14,612 nt of DNA from Chromatiales bacterium (GTDB taxonomy: Bacteria > Pseudomonadota > Gammaproteobacteria > Chromatiales > Chromatiaceae), in NCBI GenBank assembly GCA_024762485.1, contig JANTHH010000048.1, positions 1 through 14,612 of the forward strand, written 5' to 3'. A program made the position numbers and the translations under genes. The notes below the pieces were generated by a model. It had not been told where the DNA came from and did not search any database. It was given only the letters and a program-made list of their open reading frames with translations. The first letter of the stretch is position 1. The number at the start of each line of letters is the position of its first letter. Shown piece after piece: positions 6,058 through 14,072 of the stretch.

Positions 6058-8211
6058 ATGGCGCATACGAAAGACAGGCAGTACCTGCTTCTGATCAGTG
6101 TTCACGGGCTGATCCGTGCCCATGACCTGGAACTCGGTCGTGACGCCGATACCGGCGGACAGACCAAGTACGTGGTCGATCTGGCCCGTGCCCTGGCCGA
6201 ACGCGACGATGTCGGCCAAGTGGACCTGGTCACCCGCCGGGTGGTCGATCCGGCGGTCAGCGATGACTATGCCGCGCCCATCGAATCCCTCTCCGACAAG
6301 GCCCGCATCGTGCGCATCGATGCCGGACCCGAGGAATACATCCCCAAGGAACAGCTGTGGGATCACCTCGACAGTTTCATGGACAACCTGGTCAACTGGC
6401 TCAACGAGCAGCCCCGCATGCCCGACCTGGTGCACAGCCATTATGCCGATGCCGGCTATGTCGGCGTGCGCCTGGCCAACCTGCTGAGCGTGCCACTGAT
6501 CCATACCGGCCACTCGCTGGGTCGTGACAAGCGCAAGCGGCTGCTGGCCCGTGGCCTGTCGCGCGAGGAGATCGAGCAGACCTACAACATGGAACGGCGC
6601 ATCGATGCCGAGGAAGAGGTCCTGGCCAACGCCGACCTGGTGATCACCAGTACCCACAACGAGATAGAGGAGCAGTACGGGCTCTACAACTACTACGACC
6701 CCGATCGCATGGCGGTCATCCCGCCGGGCACCGACCTGGAGCAATTCCACCCGCCGCGGGCGGGCGAGACAACGGCCTTCGCCGACAAGTTGGCGCCCTT
6801 TCTCCACCAGCCCGACAAGCCGCTGATCCTCGCCCTGTCGCGGCCGGACGAGCGCAAGAACATCGCCACCCTGATCGAGGCCTATGGTGAGTCGCAGGCC
6901 CTGCAACAGGCGGCCAACCTGTTGATCGTCGCCGGCAACCGCGATGACATCCGCGACATGGATGCCGGTGCCCAGTCGGTGCTGACCAACATCCTGCTGC
7001 TGATCGACAGCTATGACCTCTATGGCCGGGTGGCCATCCCCAAACATCACCATGCAGACGAGGTCGCGGAGATCTACCGCCTGGTCGCGGCGGGGGGTGG
7101 CGTGTTCATCAACCCGGCGCTCACCGAGCCCTTCGGCCTGACCCTGCTGGAGGCGGCGGCCAGCGGCCTGCCGGTGGTGGCGACCGAGAACGGCGGGCCG
7201 GTGGACATCATCGGCAACTGCCGCAACGGTGAACTGGTCGACCCGCTGGACACGGCCGCCATCACCGATGCGTTGCTGCGGCTGCTGCAGGATCACGATT
7301 CCTGGTCGCGGGCCTCGCACAACGGCATCGAGGGGGTACGCCGGCATTACGCCTGGCAGGCCCATGCCGAGAGCTACCTGGCGAGGATACGGGCGCTGCC
7401 CGGCAAGCATCATCCGATCCCCCGCGAGCGCCCGGCAGCACGGGCGATACGTTATCGGGACCGGGCGATCTTCACCGACCTGGACCAGAACCTGGTGGGT
7501 CACGCGAGGGGACTGCGGCGTTTCATCGAGGTGATCCGGGCGAACCGTAAGTGTGTGACCTTCGGCATTGCCACCGGACGCCGCATCGACAGCGCACTGG
7601 CGCTGATGAAAAAACACGGCATCCCCAGGCCCGATGTGCTGATCAGCGGCCTGGGCACCCGTATCCACTACGGCCAGTCGCTGACAGAGGACGATTGGTG
7701 GGCCGATCACATCGACCATGACTGGAACCGGCAACGGGTTCGGCGGGTATTGGCCGATCTTCCCGGCCTGCAACTCCAGCCGGCGAAAGAGCAAAGCCCG
7801 TTCAAGGTATCCTATTATTTCGACCCCCGGAAGGCGCCCTCGCTGGACGAGATCATCGCCTTGCTGCGGCAGAAGGAACTGACCGCCAACGTCATCAGCT
7901 CCTTCGGCCAGTTCCTCGACATCGTGCCGTCGCGTGCCTCCAAGGGGCAGGCACTGCGCTATGTCTCGCAACGTCTCGATATCCCCCTCGAACACATCCT
8001 GGTGGCGGGCGGCTCGGGTGCCGACGAGGACATGATGCGCGGCAACACCCTGGCGGTGGTGGTCGGCAACCGTCACCACGAGGAACTGTCCCAGTTGGTG
8101 GACCAGGAGCGGATCTATTTTGCCGAACAACCCCATGCGCTGGGCCTGCTGGAGGCCATCGATCATTATGATTTCTTCAATGCCTGCGAGGTGCCGCTGG
8201 TCGATGCGTGA
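6058..8211 (+). CDS. sps: Sucrose-phosphate synthase (GT4) with C-terminal phosphatase-like HAD domain
   Basis: Makes sucrose-6-phosphate from an NDP-glucose and fructose-6-phosphate in the cytoplasm. 717 residues from ATG 6058, chosen because ISVHGLIRAHDLELGRDADT then sits close to the N-terminus as in other family members and GGGGG precedes it; ATG 6040 and GTG 6025 are in-frame alternatives. The GT-B part (about 1-450) shows GGQTKYVVDLARAL, HSHYADAGYVG, HTGHSLGRDK and the E-x7-E loop TEPFGLTLLEAAASG (Glu357, Glu365). The HAD domain (about 465-717) has DLDQN (474-478) instead of DxDxT and GGSGADED (651-658) where active phosphatases have GDSGND, so its phosphatase activity is doubtful; SPFK keeps the lysine. 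A stand-alone phosphatase lies in the same locus. First gene of sps-fruK-ams. Confidence 0.93.
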   Translation: MAHTKDRQYLLLISVHGLIRAHDLELGRDADTGGQTKYVVDLARALAERDDVGQVDLVTRRVVDPAVSDDYAAPIESLSDKARIVRIDAGPEEYIPKEQLWDHLDSFMDNLVNWLNEQPRMPDLVHSHYADAGYVGVRLANLLSVPLIHTGHSLGRDKRKRLLARGLSREEIEQTYNMERRIDAEEEVLANADLVITSTHNEIEEQYGLYNYYDPDRMAVIPPGTDLEQFHPPRAGETTAFADKLAPFLHQPDKPLILALSRPDERKNIATLIEAYGESQALQQAANLLIVAGNRDDIRDMDAGAQSVLTNILLLIDSYDLYGRVAIPKHHHADEVAEIYRLVAAGGGVFINPALTEPFGLTLLEAAASGLPVVATENGGPVDIIGNCRNGELVDPLDTAAITDALLRLLQDHDSWSRASHNGIEGVRRHYAWQAHAESYLARIRALPGKHHPIPRERPAARAIRYRDRAIFTDLDQNLVGHARGLRRFIEVIRANRKCVTFGIATGRRIDSALALMKKHGIPRPDVLISGLGTRIHYGQSLTEDDWWADHIDHDWNRQRVRRVLADLPGLQLQPAKEQSPFKVSYYFDPRKAPSLDEIIALLRQKELTANVISSFGQFLDIVPSRASKGQALRYVSQRLDIPLEHILVAGGSGADEDMMRGNTLAVVVGNRHHEELSQLVDQERIYFAEQPHALGLLEAIDHYDFFNACEVPLVDA

Positions 8212-8397
8212 GCACCCGCAGTGCGCCCCACAATGGCCGGGAGGGCACCGGGCACGAGGTGGGGCACAAAACACGTTCGTGCCAGGTGACTTCATGGGTG
8301 TGAAGGACGGGCGCGGCCACGACATGGCTGAACGCAGCGGTGACGATCCGCGGCGGCAGGCGGGAGAGGACGGATTCAACATGACAGCAGGCAGGAC
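8212..8397 (+). other. Spacer between sps and the fructokinase gene, with a possible RNA hairpin
   Basis: 186 bases without a credible gene. GTGCGCCCCAC (8221-8231) can pair with GTGGGGCAC (8259-8267) as a 9-bp stem with one bulged G, and GGCCGGGAGGGCACCGG lies in the loop. There is no T-tract, so it is not a simple terminator; it could tune read-through or mRNA stability between sps and fruK. Confidence 0.3.
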
Positions 8398-9282
8398 ATG
8401 AGCGGTCGGCTATGTATCTTCGGCGAGGTGCTGTTCGATCACTTTCCGGATGGCAAGCGGGTGCTGGGTGGTGCACCCTTCAATGTCGCATGGCACCTGC
8501 AGGCCTTTGGTCAGGCACCGTACTTCATCAGCCGGGTGGGCGATGACCCTGAAGGCGAGAACGTCCGCCGTGCGATGCGCGACTGGGGTATGGATACAAC
8601 GGGCGTGCAGATCGATACACAGTATCCCACCGGTCGGGTGAGTGTCCGCCTTGTCGACGGCGAGCCCAGCTATGACATCGTCGAGCCCTGTGCCTACGAT
8701 ATGATCGAGTCGGACCCAACGGGGACGGTGGATTGCCGTCTGCTTTATCACGGCAGCCTGGCGCTGCGGGGCGAGACATCAAGCCGGACCGCTGCGGCCA
8801 TTCGCGCCTGCAAGCCTGAAACGGTATTTGTCGACGTTAATCTGCGGCCGCCCTGGTGGCGGCGGGAACAGGTGCTGGCCATGGTGCGCGAGGCACACTG
8901 GGTCAAGCTCAATACCGATGAGCTCGATCTGCTCGCTGCTTCCGCTGGCGATGTGACGGGGCGTGCTGCGGCCTTTCTGGCTGAATCCAGCCTGGATGGT
9001 CTGGTGCTGACCCACGGCGCCGCCGGCGCTGAAGTGCTCACGGGGGCGGGTGATCGTTTTGATATTGCGCCGCAAGCAGCGATCGAAGTGGTCGATACGG
9101 TGGGTGCGGGCGATGCCTTTGCTTCGGTGATGATCCTCGGTCTGGTCAACGACTGGCCACTGGACCTCACCCTGCAGCGGGCCCAGAACTTTGCCTCCGG
9201 CCTGGTGGGTCAGCGGGGTGCAACCGTGTCAGACCCGGGCTTCTATCGCCGCTTCATCGATAACTGGCAACTCGAACAATAA
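8398..9282 (+). CDS. fruK: Fructokinase, PfkB family
   Basis: 294 residues, the normal size for a PfkB (ribokinase-fold) sugar kinase. The N-terminal CIFGEVLFDHFPDGKRVLGG followed by APFNVAWHL fits bacterial fructokinases, with the substrate-binding GG-x-P-x-N-V-A region at 24-31. The C-terminal signature DTVGAGDAF (233-241) gives the anion hole and catalytic base Asp239. VDVNLRPPWW (145-154) and LNTDEL (171-176) are further family positions. In this setting it would phosphorylate the fructose released by amylosucrase or invertase to fructose-6-phosphate, feeding sucrose-phosphate synthase or glycolysis. The symbol follows the name used in methanotroph sucrose clusters; it is a fructokinase, not 1-phosphofructokinase. 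ATG 8398 has GCAGGAC just upstream as a weak Shine-Dalgarno. Amylosucrase follows after 15 bases. Confidence 0.88.
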   Translation: MSGRLCIFGEVLFDHFPDGKRVLGGAPFNVAWHLQAFGQAPYFISRVGDDPEGENVRRAMRDWGMDTTGVQIDTQYPTGRVSVRLVDGEPSYDIVEPCAYDMIESDPTGTVDCRLLYHGSLALRGETSSRTAAAIRACKPETVFVDVNLRPPWWRREQVLAMVREAHWVKLNTDELDLLAASAGDVTGRAAAFLAESSLDGLVLTHGAAGAEVLTGAGDRFDIAPQAAIEVVDTVGAGDAFASVMILGLVNDWPLDLTLQRAQNFASGLVGQRGATVSDPGFYRRFIDNWQLEQ

Positions 9283-9297
9283 ACAGGCCAAGCAGTC

Positions 9298-11250
9298 ATG
9301 TATGAACAGGTATCCCACGCGCTGCTGAACAAGATCCTCGACAAGCTCAAGCCCGAGATCCGCAAGCGCGATCTGCGTCACTTCTATACCCGGTTGGGCG
9401 CGAATTTTTATGCCATCTATTCGCTGTTCCATCACCTGTATGGCAGCCGGGATGATTTTGAGCAGCAGATGGTGCGGCTGGTGGAGGTGATGGCGGCTCA
9501 GTACATCAAGCGGAGCGGTGACCTCAAGGCATTGGACGTGGTGCGTGAGAATGACCACAACTGGTTTCTCAGTCAGGAATGGGTCGGTATGGCGCTGTAT
9601 AGCGACGGCTTCGCCGGTGACCTGCAGGGCCTGAAATCGAAGAGCAGTTATTTTCAGGAACTGGGCATCAACATGATCCATGTGATGCCTATCCTGAAAT
9701 GCCCGGAGGGTGCCAGCGACGGCGGCTATGCGGTCAGTGATTTCCGTGATGTGGATCAGCGCATCGGCAATCTGCAGGATCTGGATGCACTGGCTAAGGA
9801 TCTGCGCAGGCGCGAGATCCTGCTGACCCTGGATGTGGTGGTGAACCACACCTCGGACGAACATGAGTGGGCCAGCCGCGCACGTGCCGGCGAGCAGAAA
9901 TACCAGGACTACTACTACACCTTCGACAACCGCGATATCCCGGACATGTTCGAGGAGACCATGCCCGAGATCTTCCCCGAGACCTCGCCCGGCAACTTCA
10001 CCTACGACGAGGCGATGGGCAGGTGGGTGATGACGGTATTCCACGATTACCAGTGGGACCTGAACTACAGCAATCCCGCGGTGTTCATCGAGATGTTGGA
10101 CATCATCCTGTTCTGGGCCAACCAGGGGGCGGATATCGTGCGCCTGGATGCGGTGGCCTTTCTGTGGAAGAAGATCGGCACCACCTGCCAGAACGAGCGC
10201 GAGGCACACCTGATCCTGCAGTTGATGAAGGACTGCTGCCAGGTGACTGCGCCGGGTGTGCTGTTCATCGCCGAGGCCATCGTCGCCCCGGTGGAGGTCA
10301 TCAAGTATTTCGGCGAGGATGCGGTCATCGCCAAGGAATGCGAGATCGCCTACAACGCCACCTTTATGGCCCTGCTGTGGGATGCCGTGGCAACGAAAAG
10401 CACCAAGCTGCTCAACCAGGGCATCCGCAGCCTGCCGGGCAAGCTGGACCGTGCCACCTGGCTGAACTATGTGCGCTGTCACGACGACATCGGTCTGGGT
10501 TTCGATGATGCCGACATCGTCCAGGCCGGTTACGAACCCCATGCCCACCGGCGTTTCCTGGTGGACTATTTCACCGGTGTCTTTGCGGACTCGCCGGCGC
10601 GCGGCCAGCCCTTCGGCGTCAACGACAAGACCGGTGATGCCCGCATCTCGGGTTCCCTGGCCTCACTGATCGGCCTGGAGGCGGCCCTGGAGGAGAATGA
10701 CCCGGCGGCCATCCGGCGCAGTGTCGACCTCATCCTGCTGCTGCACAGCATGATCATGTCCTTCGGTGGTATCCCGCTGCTTTATTATGGTGACGAGATC
10801 GGGACCCTTAACGACTGCGATTTCATGAAGGACAGCAGCAAGGCGCACGACAACCGTTGGATGCACCGTCCCAGGATCGATTGGCAGAAGGCGGACCTGA
10901 GGCGTCAGCATGGCACGGTGCAGCAGCAGATCTTCGACGGCCTGCAAAAGATGATCGCGGTGCGCAAGACCATCCCCGCCTTTGCCGACTACAACAACCG
11001 GGAACTGCTGGATACCGACAATCCCCACCTGTTCGCCTTCATGCGCAGTCATCCCCAGCAACCCGGTGACAAGGTCCTGGTGGTGTGTAATTTTGATGCC
11101 TCGCCACAGTCGCTCACGCTCAGCGAACTGGGCAGCCGTGGCTGGTTCGAATATGGCCAGTTGCGTGACCTGTATTCGGGGGAGGCGCCGACCCTGTTCA
11201 AGGATCAGCTGGTGATCCCGCCCTATCGGTTCTACTGGCTCACCGACTGA
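9298..11250 (+). CDS. ams: Amylosucrase (GH13)
   Basis: 650 residues, the usual length for amylosucrase, which transfers glucose from sucrose to an alpha-1,4-glucan and releases fructose. The N-terminal helical region (RHFYTRLGANFYAIYSLFHH) is amylosucrase-like. The four GH13 motifs are DVVVNH (179-184), GADIVRLDAVAF (277-288) with nucleophile Asp284, VLFIAEAI (321-328) with acid/base Glu326, and YVRCHDDIG (391-399) with Asp396 as transition-state stabiliser. GGIPLLYYGDEIG and NDCDFMKDSSKAHDNRWMHR further along are typical of the subfamily. Sucrose hydrolase is a close alternative that sequence reading alone cannot fully exclude. It is the last gene of the plus-strand sucrose operon; its stop lies 19 bases inside the 3' end of the convergent phosphatase gene, so no terminator fits between them. 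Confidence 0.92.
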   Translation: MYEQVSHALLNKILDKLKPEIRKRDLRHFYTRLGANFYAIYSLFHHLYGSRDDFEQQMVRLVEVMAAQYIKRSGDLKALDVVRENDHNWFLSQEWVGMALYSDGFAGDLQGLKSKSSYFQELGINMIHVMPILKCPEGASDGGYAVSDFRDVDQRIGNLQDLDALAKDLRRREILLTLDVVVNHTSDEHEWASRARAGEQKYQDYYYTFDNRDIPDMFEETMPEIFPETSPGNFTYDEAMGRWVMTVFHDYQWDLNYSNPAVFIEMLDIILFWANQGADIVRLDAVAFLWKKIGTTCQNEREAHLILQLMKDCCQVTAPGVLFIAEAIVAPVEVIKYFGEDAVIAKECEIAYNATFMALLWDAVATKSTKLLNQGIRSLPGKLDRATWLNYVRCHDDIGLGFDDADIVQAGYEPHAHRRFLVDYFTGVFADSPARGQPFGVNDKTGDARISGSLASLIGLEAALEENDPAAIRRSVDLILLLHSMIMSFGGIPLLYYGDEIGTLNDCDFMKDSSKAHDNRWMHRPRIDWQKADLRRQHGTVQQQIFDGLQKMIAVRKTIPAFADYNNRELLDTDNPHLFAFMRSHPQQPGDKVLVVCNFDASPQSLTLSELGSRGWFEYGQLRDLYSGEAPTLFKDQLVIPPYRFYWLTD

Positions 11251-12101
11251 TCGCAGCCGTGCTCGATCCATTGCCGTGCCTCGGGCACGAAATGGGCCAG
11301 CCCCTCCAGCACGCCGGCGGTGTAGTTGCCGTTCATGCCCAGAAAGCCGCCCCGTGCGATATACAGGCGTTCGACGATGCCCTTTTGGCGTACGCTGGCC
11401 AGCGCCTCTTCGCGGACATCCTGCCGGGCATTGCGCACCAGCACTGCCTGCAGACCCGAGGTCAGTGCCGGCAGGTCGTTGCCGCTGTCACCGGCGAAGA
11501 CCGTCTCGCGTTCGGAAAAGCCCTTTTGCTGCATCAGGAAGCGGATGGCGTGGTATTTGGTGGCGCTCCGGGGGAGCACGTCGAGCAGGCCCAGATGCCG
11601 GGGCTCATCGATACTCCAGATCAGACTGGCCCGCACGCCCAGCCGCTGCAGGCGGGCCTCCACTGCTGCCAGCAGTGCATCGCGGTCCGTGTCCGGCGGC
11701 GCGTAGTAGCTCAGCTTGAAGGTGTTCTGCTTCGCCGGCTCCTGCAGGGTCAGGTGGTCGATATCCTGCAGCACCGCCGCCAGATCGTCGTGCCGGTGAC
11801 CGGCCCAGTCCGGCATGATCTCTTCCTCCCAGGCCTGCCAGGGACGCCACTGACCGTCCTGGATCTGGTAGATGGTGGTGCCCACATCCCCGATGGCATA
11901 GTCGGGCACGGGCAGGTCGTAGTCACGGATGGCATCGAGCAGCAGCGACTTGTCCCGACCGCTGACGTAGACCAGGCTGAGTTGCGGACAACGGCTCAGC
12001 CGGCGGAGCAACGGCCGTGCCTGGGGTGACTCCTCCTGTCGACCATTGGGCAGCAGGGTCCGGTCCAGATCGCTGCAGAGCAATACCCTAGTTTCTGCCA
12101 T
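11232..12101 (-). CDS. spp: Sucrose-6-phosphate phosphatase, stand-alone HAD enzyme
   Basis: Hydrolyses sucrose-6-phosphate to sucrose. 289 residues. All HAD motifs are intact: SDLDRTLL (10-17) with Asp11/Asp13/Thr15; VSGRD (46-50); NTFKLSYY (126-133) with Lys129; SATKYHAIRFL (179-189) with Lys182; and GDSGND (204-209) with Asp205 and Asp209. Phe/tyrosine-rich and GDVGTTIY segments also fit sucrose-phosphate phosphatases. The chosen ATG (12101-12099) has AGGGGGATACCG in front of it; the longer frame (from 12140) adds residues without family character. It overlaps the upstream glycosidase gene by 14 bases (ATGGCAGAAACTAG), so translation is probably coupled. Its 3' end overlaps the amylosucrase 3' end by 19 bases. 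It likely supplies the phosphatase step that the degenerate domain of the synthase cannot. Confidence 0.9.
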   Translation of the reverse strand: MAETRVLLCSDLDRTLLPNGRQEESPQARPLLRRLSRCPQLSLVYVSGRDKSLLLDAIRDYDLPVPDYAIGDVGTTIYQIQDGQWRPWQAWEEEIMPDWAGHRHDDLAAVLQDIDHLTLQEPAKQNTFKLSYYAPPDTDRDALLAAVEARLQRLGVRASLIWSIDEPRHLGLLDVLPRSATKYHAIRFLMQQKGFSERETVFAGDSGNDLPALTSGLQAVLVRNARQDVREEALASVRQKGIVERLYIARGGFLGMNGNYTAGVLEGLAHFVPEARQWIEHGCDQSVSQ

Positions 12102-13368
12102 CGGTATCCCCCTGCAACAGTGGCATGCCTTCCAGCGCATGGTGGCCGATCACCGCGGCGGCGGCACTCCAGGCCTGGTGTCGTGTACCGCCCGCGATCA
12201 GCCGGCGGCCATGGACATACTCCGGGAAGCCCCAGGGCTCGCCGTTCATCTCCAGCGCATTGGCGCGGTGGATGCCGACGAGGAAACGTCGTGCCATGTC
12301 CTGTCTGCCCCGTGCGGCCAGGTCCGCCACATAGAAGCCGGTCACCATGGGCCACAGCCCGGCATTGTGGAATTCGTAGGGGTGGTTCTTGAAGGTATAG
12401 GAAAAGCTGATCTGCAGCTCCTCCCAGTCCTTGTCGATCGGTTCGACGGCGGGAAAGAAGGCAGGGAGCAGGGGAAGTTCGTCGCTGATGATGTCGATCG
12501 TCCCGATATACTGATCCATCGCATCCCGTTGCCCGTCATCGGCCACGTTGAGGAGCGAGACGAGGATGTTGGCCAGGGCGTCGAAGCGGTAGCCGTAGCC
12601 CTGGGGCGAGAAAAAGGACATCCAGTACTGCCCCGCGGTATGGGGGGCCGCCTCGCGTGCCTTGCGATAAAGCACCTCGTGGTAGACATCGTCGGGCACT
12701 TCTTCACCATGATTGAACCAGTAGTTGGCGAGGATCAGGTGCTTGAGGCGGGTCGCCTTTTCCTCCAGCAGCTGGTCCGGGGCATGCTGCCTCTGGCGCA
12801 GGACGGCATGGAAGGCGCGCTGCGTCTCCAGATACAGCAATTGATCGTAGAGCACATAGCCATGGTGGATGTACTCATCCGCCCAGTCGCCGGTCTGGGG
12901 TATGTACAGCAGGCCCCGGTTGTTGAATTCCCAGGCGCCGAGCAAAAAGTTCACCCGTTCCATCACCGGCAGCAGGTCATCCAGAAAGCTGTCGTCGCCG
13001 GTGGCGCGCCAGTACTGGACGCAGCCGATAATGAACCACAGGTCTGCATCCACCCGGCCGGTGGTGCCGCCATAGCTGACCCGCCCCAACACGGTATCCA
13101 CATTGCTGGGGATCTCGCCGTGCGGCCCCTGGTGGCGTGCCAGCGTCATCAGGGTGCGGCGGAAGCAGGCGATCAGTTCCTTGTCGCCGGACATCAGGGC
13201 GGCCAGCCCGATGATCACCCCGTCCCGCGCCCATACGCGACGATAGTTGTCCTGCTGGGAGGAACTGGCCAGAAAGCCGTCCTCGCTGCAGCATTCATGC
13301 AGCAGGGCCAGGGCCCGGGTATGGCCTTCCGCCATGACTTGTTCATCGGACTGCCGCTGCTGTGACAT
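12088..13368 (-). CDS. GH100-like six-hairpin glycosidase (putative alkaline/neutral invertase)
   Basis: 426 residues, no signal peptide, so cytoplasmic. The sequence fits an (alpha/alpha)6 barrel glycosidase. NYRRVWARDGVIIGLAALMSGD (41-62) has the RD that in GH100 invertases carries the acid Asp (here Asp49). GTTGRVDADLWFIIG resembles the GH100 IGRVAPVDSGLWWI region. Near the C-terminus GFPEYVHGRRLIAGGTRHQAWS resembles GH100 W-P-E-Y-Y...GR..G...R..QTWT, with a Glu in PEY as candidate second catalytic residue. These matches and the sucrose context suggest hydrolysis of sucrose to glucose and fructose. Proteins like this are also annotated as glycogen-debranching (amylo-alpha-1,6-glucosidase) enzymes, which remains possible. 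The start is ATG 13368 with GGGGA just upstream; no start codon other than a distant ATG at 13443 lies before it. Cotranscribed with spp. Confidence 0.75.
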   Translation of the reverse strand: MSQQRQSDEQVMAEGHTRALALLHECCSEDGFLASSSQQDNYRRVWARDGVIIGLAALMSGDKELIACFRRTLMTLARHQGPHGEIPSNVDTVLGRVSYGGTTGRVDADLWFIIGCVQYWRATGDDSFLDDLLPVMERVNFLLGAWEFNNRGLLYIPQTGDWADEYIHHGYVLYDQLLYLETQRAFHAVLRQRQHAPDQLLEEKATRLKHLILANYWFNHGEEVPDDVYHEVLYRKAREAAPHTAGQYWMSFFSPQGYGYRFDALANILVSLLNVADDGQRDAMDQYIGTIDIISDELPLLPAFFPAVEPIDKDWEELQISFSYTFKNHPYEFHNAGLWPMVTGFYVADLAARGRQDMARRFLVGIHRANALEMNGEPWGFPEYVHGRRLIAGGTRHQAWSAAAAVIGHHALEGMPLLQGDTDGRN

Positions 13369-13644
13369 GGGGTCCCCGTGAATGGATTGTCTGTTGATCC
13401 GGGTGGCCTGATGGATGGTCGCGCACAACGCCCCGTGCCACAAGCCGCAAACCGGTCGCGCAGAATGATGTGGGAATTTCGTCTTTCCGATATGACGCTT
13501 GTCTCGACTAACGCTTGTTCAATCAAGGTGGCTGAACGGGAGTGGCGACAGCGGCGAGACGATATACGCAAGGTCGCCGTGCAGGCAGCGAATGACATCA
13601 TCCATGCTGAGATCGTCAGTGCATTGGCACGTCATGTCCCTTCT
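13369..13644. other. Intergenic region upstream of the glycosidase/spp operon
   Basis: This stretch should hold the promoter of the minus-strand glycosidase-spp operon, but I see no convincing -35/-10 pair. No RNA gene is recognised. A weak 38-codon frame is listed separately. Confidence 0.4.
13519..13635 (-). CDS. Possible small protein, 38 residues
   Basis: ATG 13635 to TGA 13519 gives a short acidic then hydrophobic peptide with DDLSMDDVIRCLHGDLAYIV. AAGGAGAAGGGAC directly upstream is a good Shine-Dalgarno, but those bases belong to the flank of the repeat array and recur at its other end, so the match may be accidental. No family is recognised; treat as a weak candidate. Confidence 0.2.
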   Translation of the reverse strand: MTCQCTDDLSMDDVIRCLHGDLAYIVSPLSPLPFSHLD

Positions 13645-14038
13645 CCTTGTCATCTCGACTGCAGTGAGGATCTTCACCCTCATCAGCGGCGGGTCAGGCT
13701 GAAGATTTCTCCTCGCGTTGCTCGTCGAAATGACAAGGGTGTGTGTATGCCAAGTCCCATCTTCTTGTCATCCCGACCGCAGGGAGGGATCTTCACCCTC
13801 ATCAGCAATGGGCCAGGTTGAGGATTGCTCCTCGTGTTGCTCGTCGAAATGACAAGGGTGTGTGTGTATGCCAAGTCCCATCTTTTTGTCATCCCGACCG
13901 CAGGGAGAGATCTTCACCCTCATCGACAACGGCCCGGGCTGAGGATTTCTCCTCGCGCCGCTCGTCGAAATGACAAGGGTGGGTGTGGGTATGCCGTGTC
14001 CCTTCTCCTTGTCATCTCGACCCCAGGGAGAGATCTTT
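13645..14038. repeat. Tandem array of ~93-bp palindromic elements (three full, one truncated)
   Basis: Copies: 13645-13738, 13764-13856, 13886-13976 and a left half at 14007-14038. The spacing between equivalent points is 118, 121 and 123 bases. Each copy begins TTGTCATYYCGAC and ends GTCGAAATGACAA, a near-perfect terminal inverted repeat, and complementarity continues inward (ATCTTCACCCT against the complement of the right arm, ATCTTCAGCCT), so a whole copy can fold into one long imperfect hairpin. Spacers of about 27 bases are also related, with a GT-rich run of varying length, then ATGCC and TCCC-T-TCT. The palindromic shape suggests a non-autonomous MITE- or REP-like element multiplied by local duplication. 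The array lies between the sigma-54 regulator's 3' end and the glycosidase operon's 5' side. Confidence 0.85.
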
Positions 14039-14072
14039 TCTCGCCACTGGCAGGCCGGTTATCGAGCCGGTC

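Noticed and set aside
5935..8382. Very long open frame antisense to sucrose-phosphate synthase
   Set aside because: It mirrors the coding strand of a clear GT4 enzyme; its protein is a low-information string rich in His, Gln and Val, as expected from the complement of a GC-rich gene.
9229..10548. Long antisense frame across fructokinase and amylosucrase
   Set aside because: It opposes genes with intact catalytic motifs and shows no recognisable domain; a codon-bias shadow.
12046..13365. Long plus-strand frame opposite the glycosidase gene
   Set aside because: The minus-strand protein has conserved glycosidase motifs, good start and operon overlap; the plus frame has none of these.
13378..13821. 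Plus-strand frame running from the intergenic region into the repeats
   Set aside because: Half of it is translated repeat sequence, and the rest matches nothing I recognise; no ribosome binding site supports it.
13645..14038. CRISPR array
   Set aside because: The repeated unit is about 93 bp and palindromic, the intervening ~27-bp stretches are similar to one another rather than unique, and no cas genes are present.
14040..14072. Terminator just after the sigma-54 regulator
   Set aside because: Only a 4-bp CCGG/CCGG stem can form and there is no T-tract.
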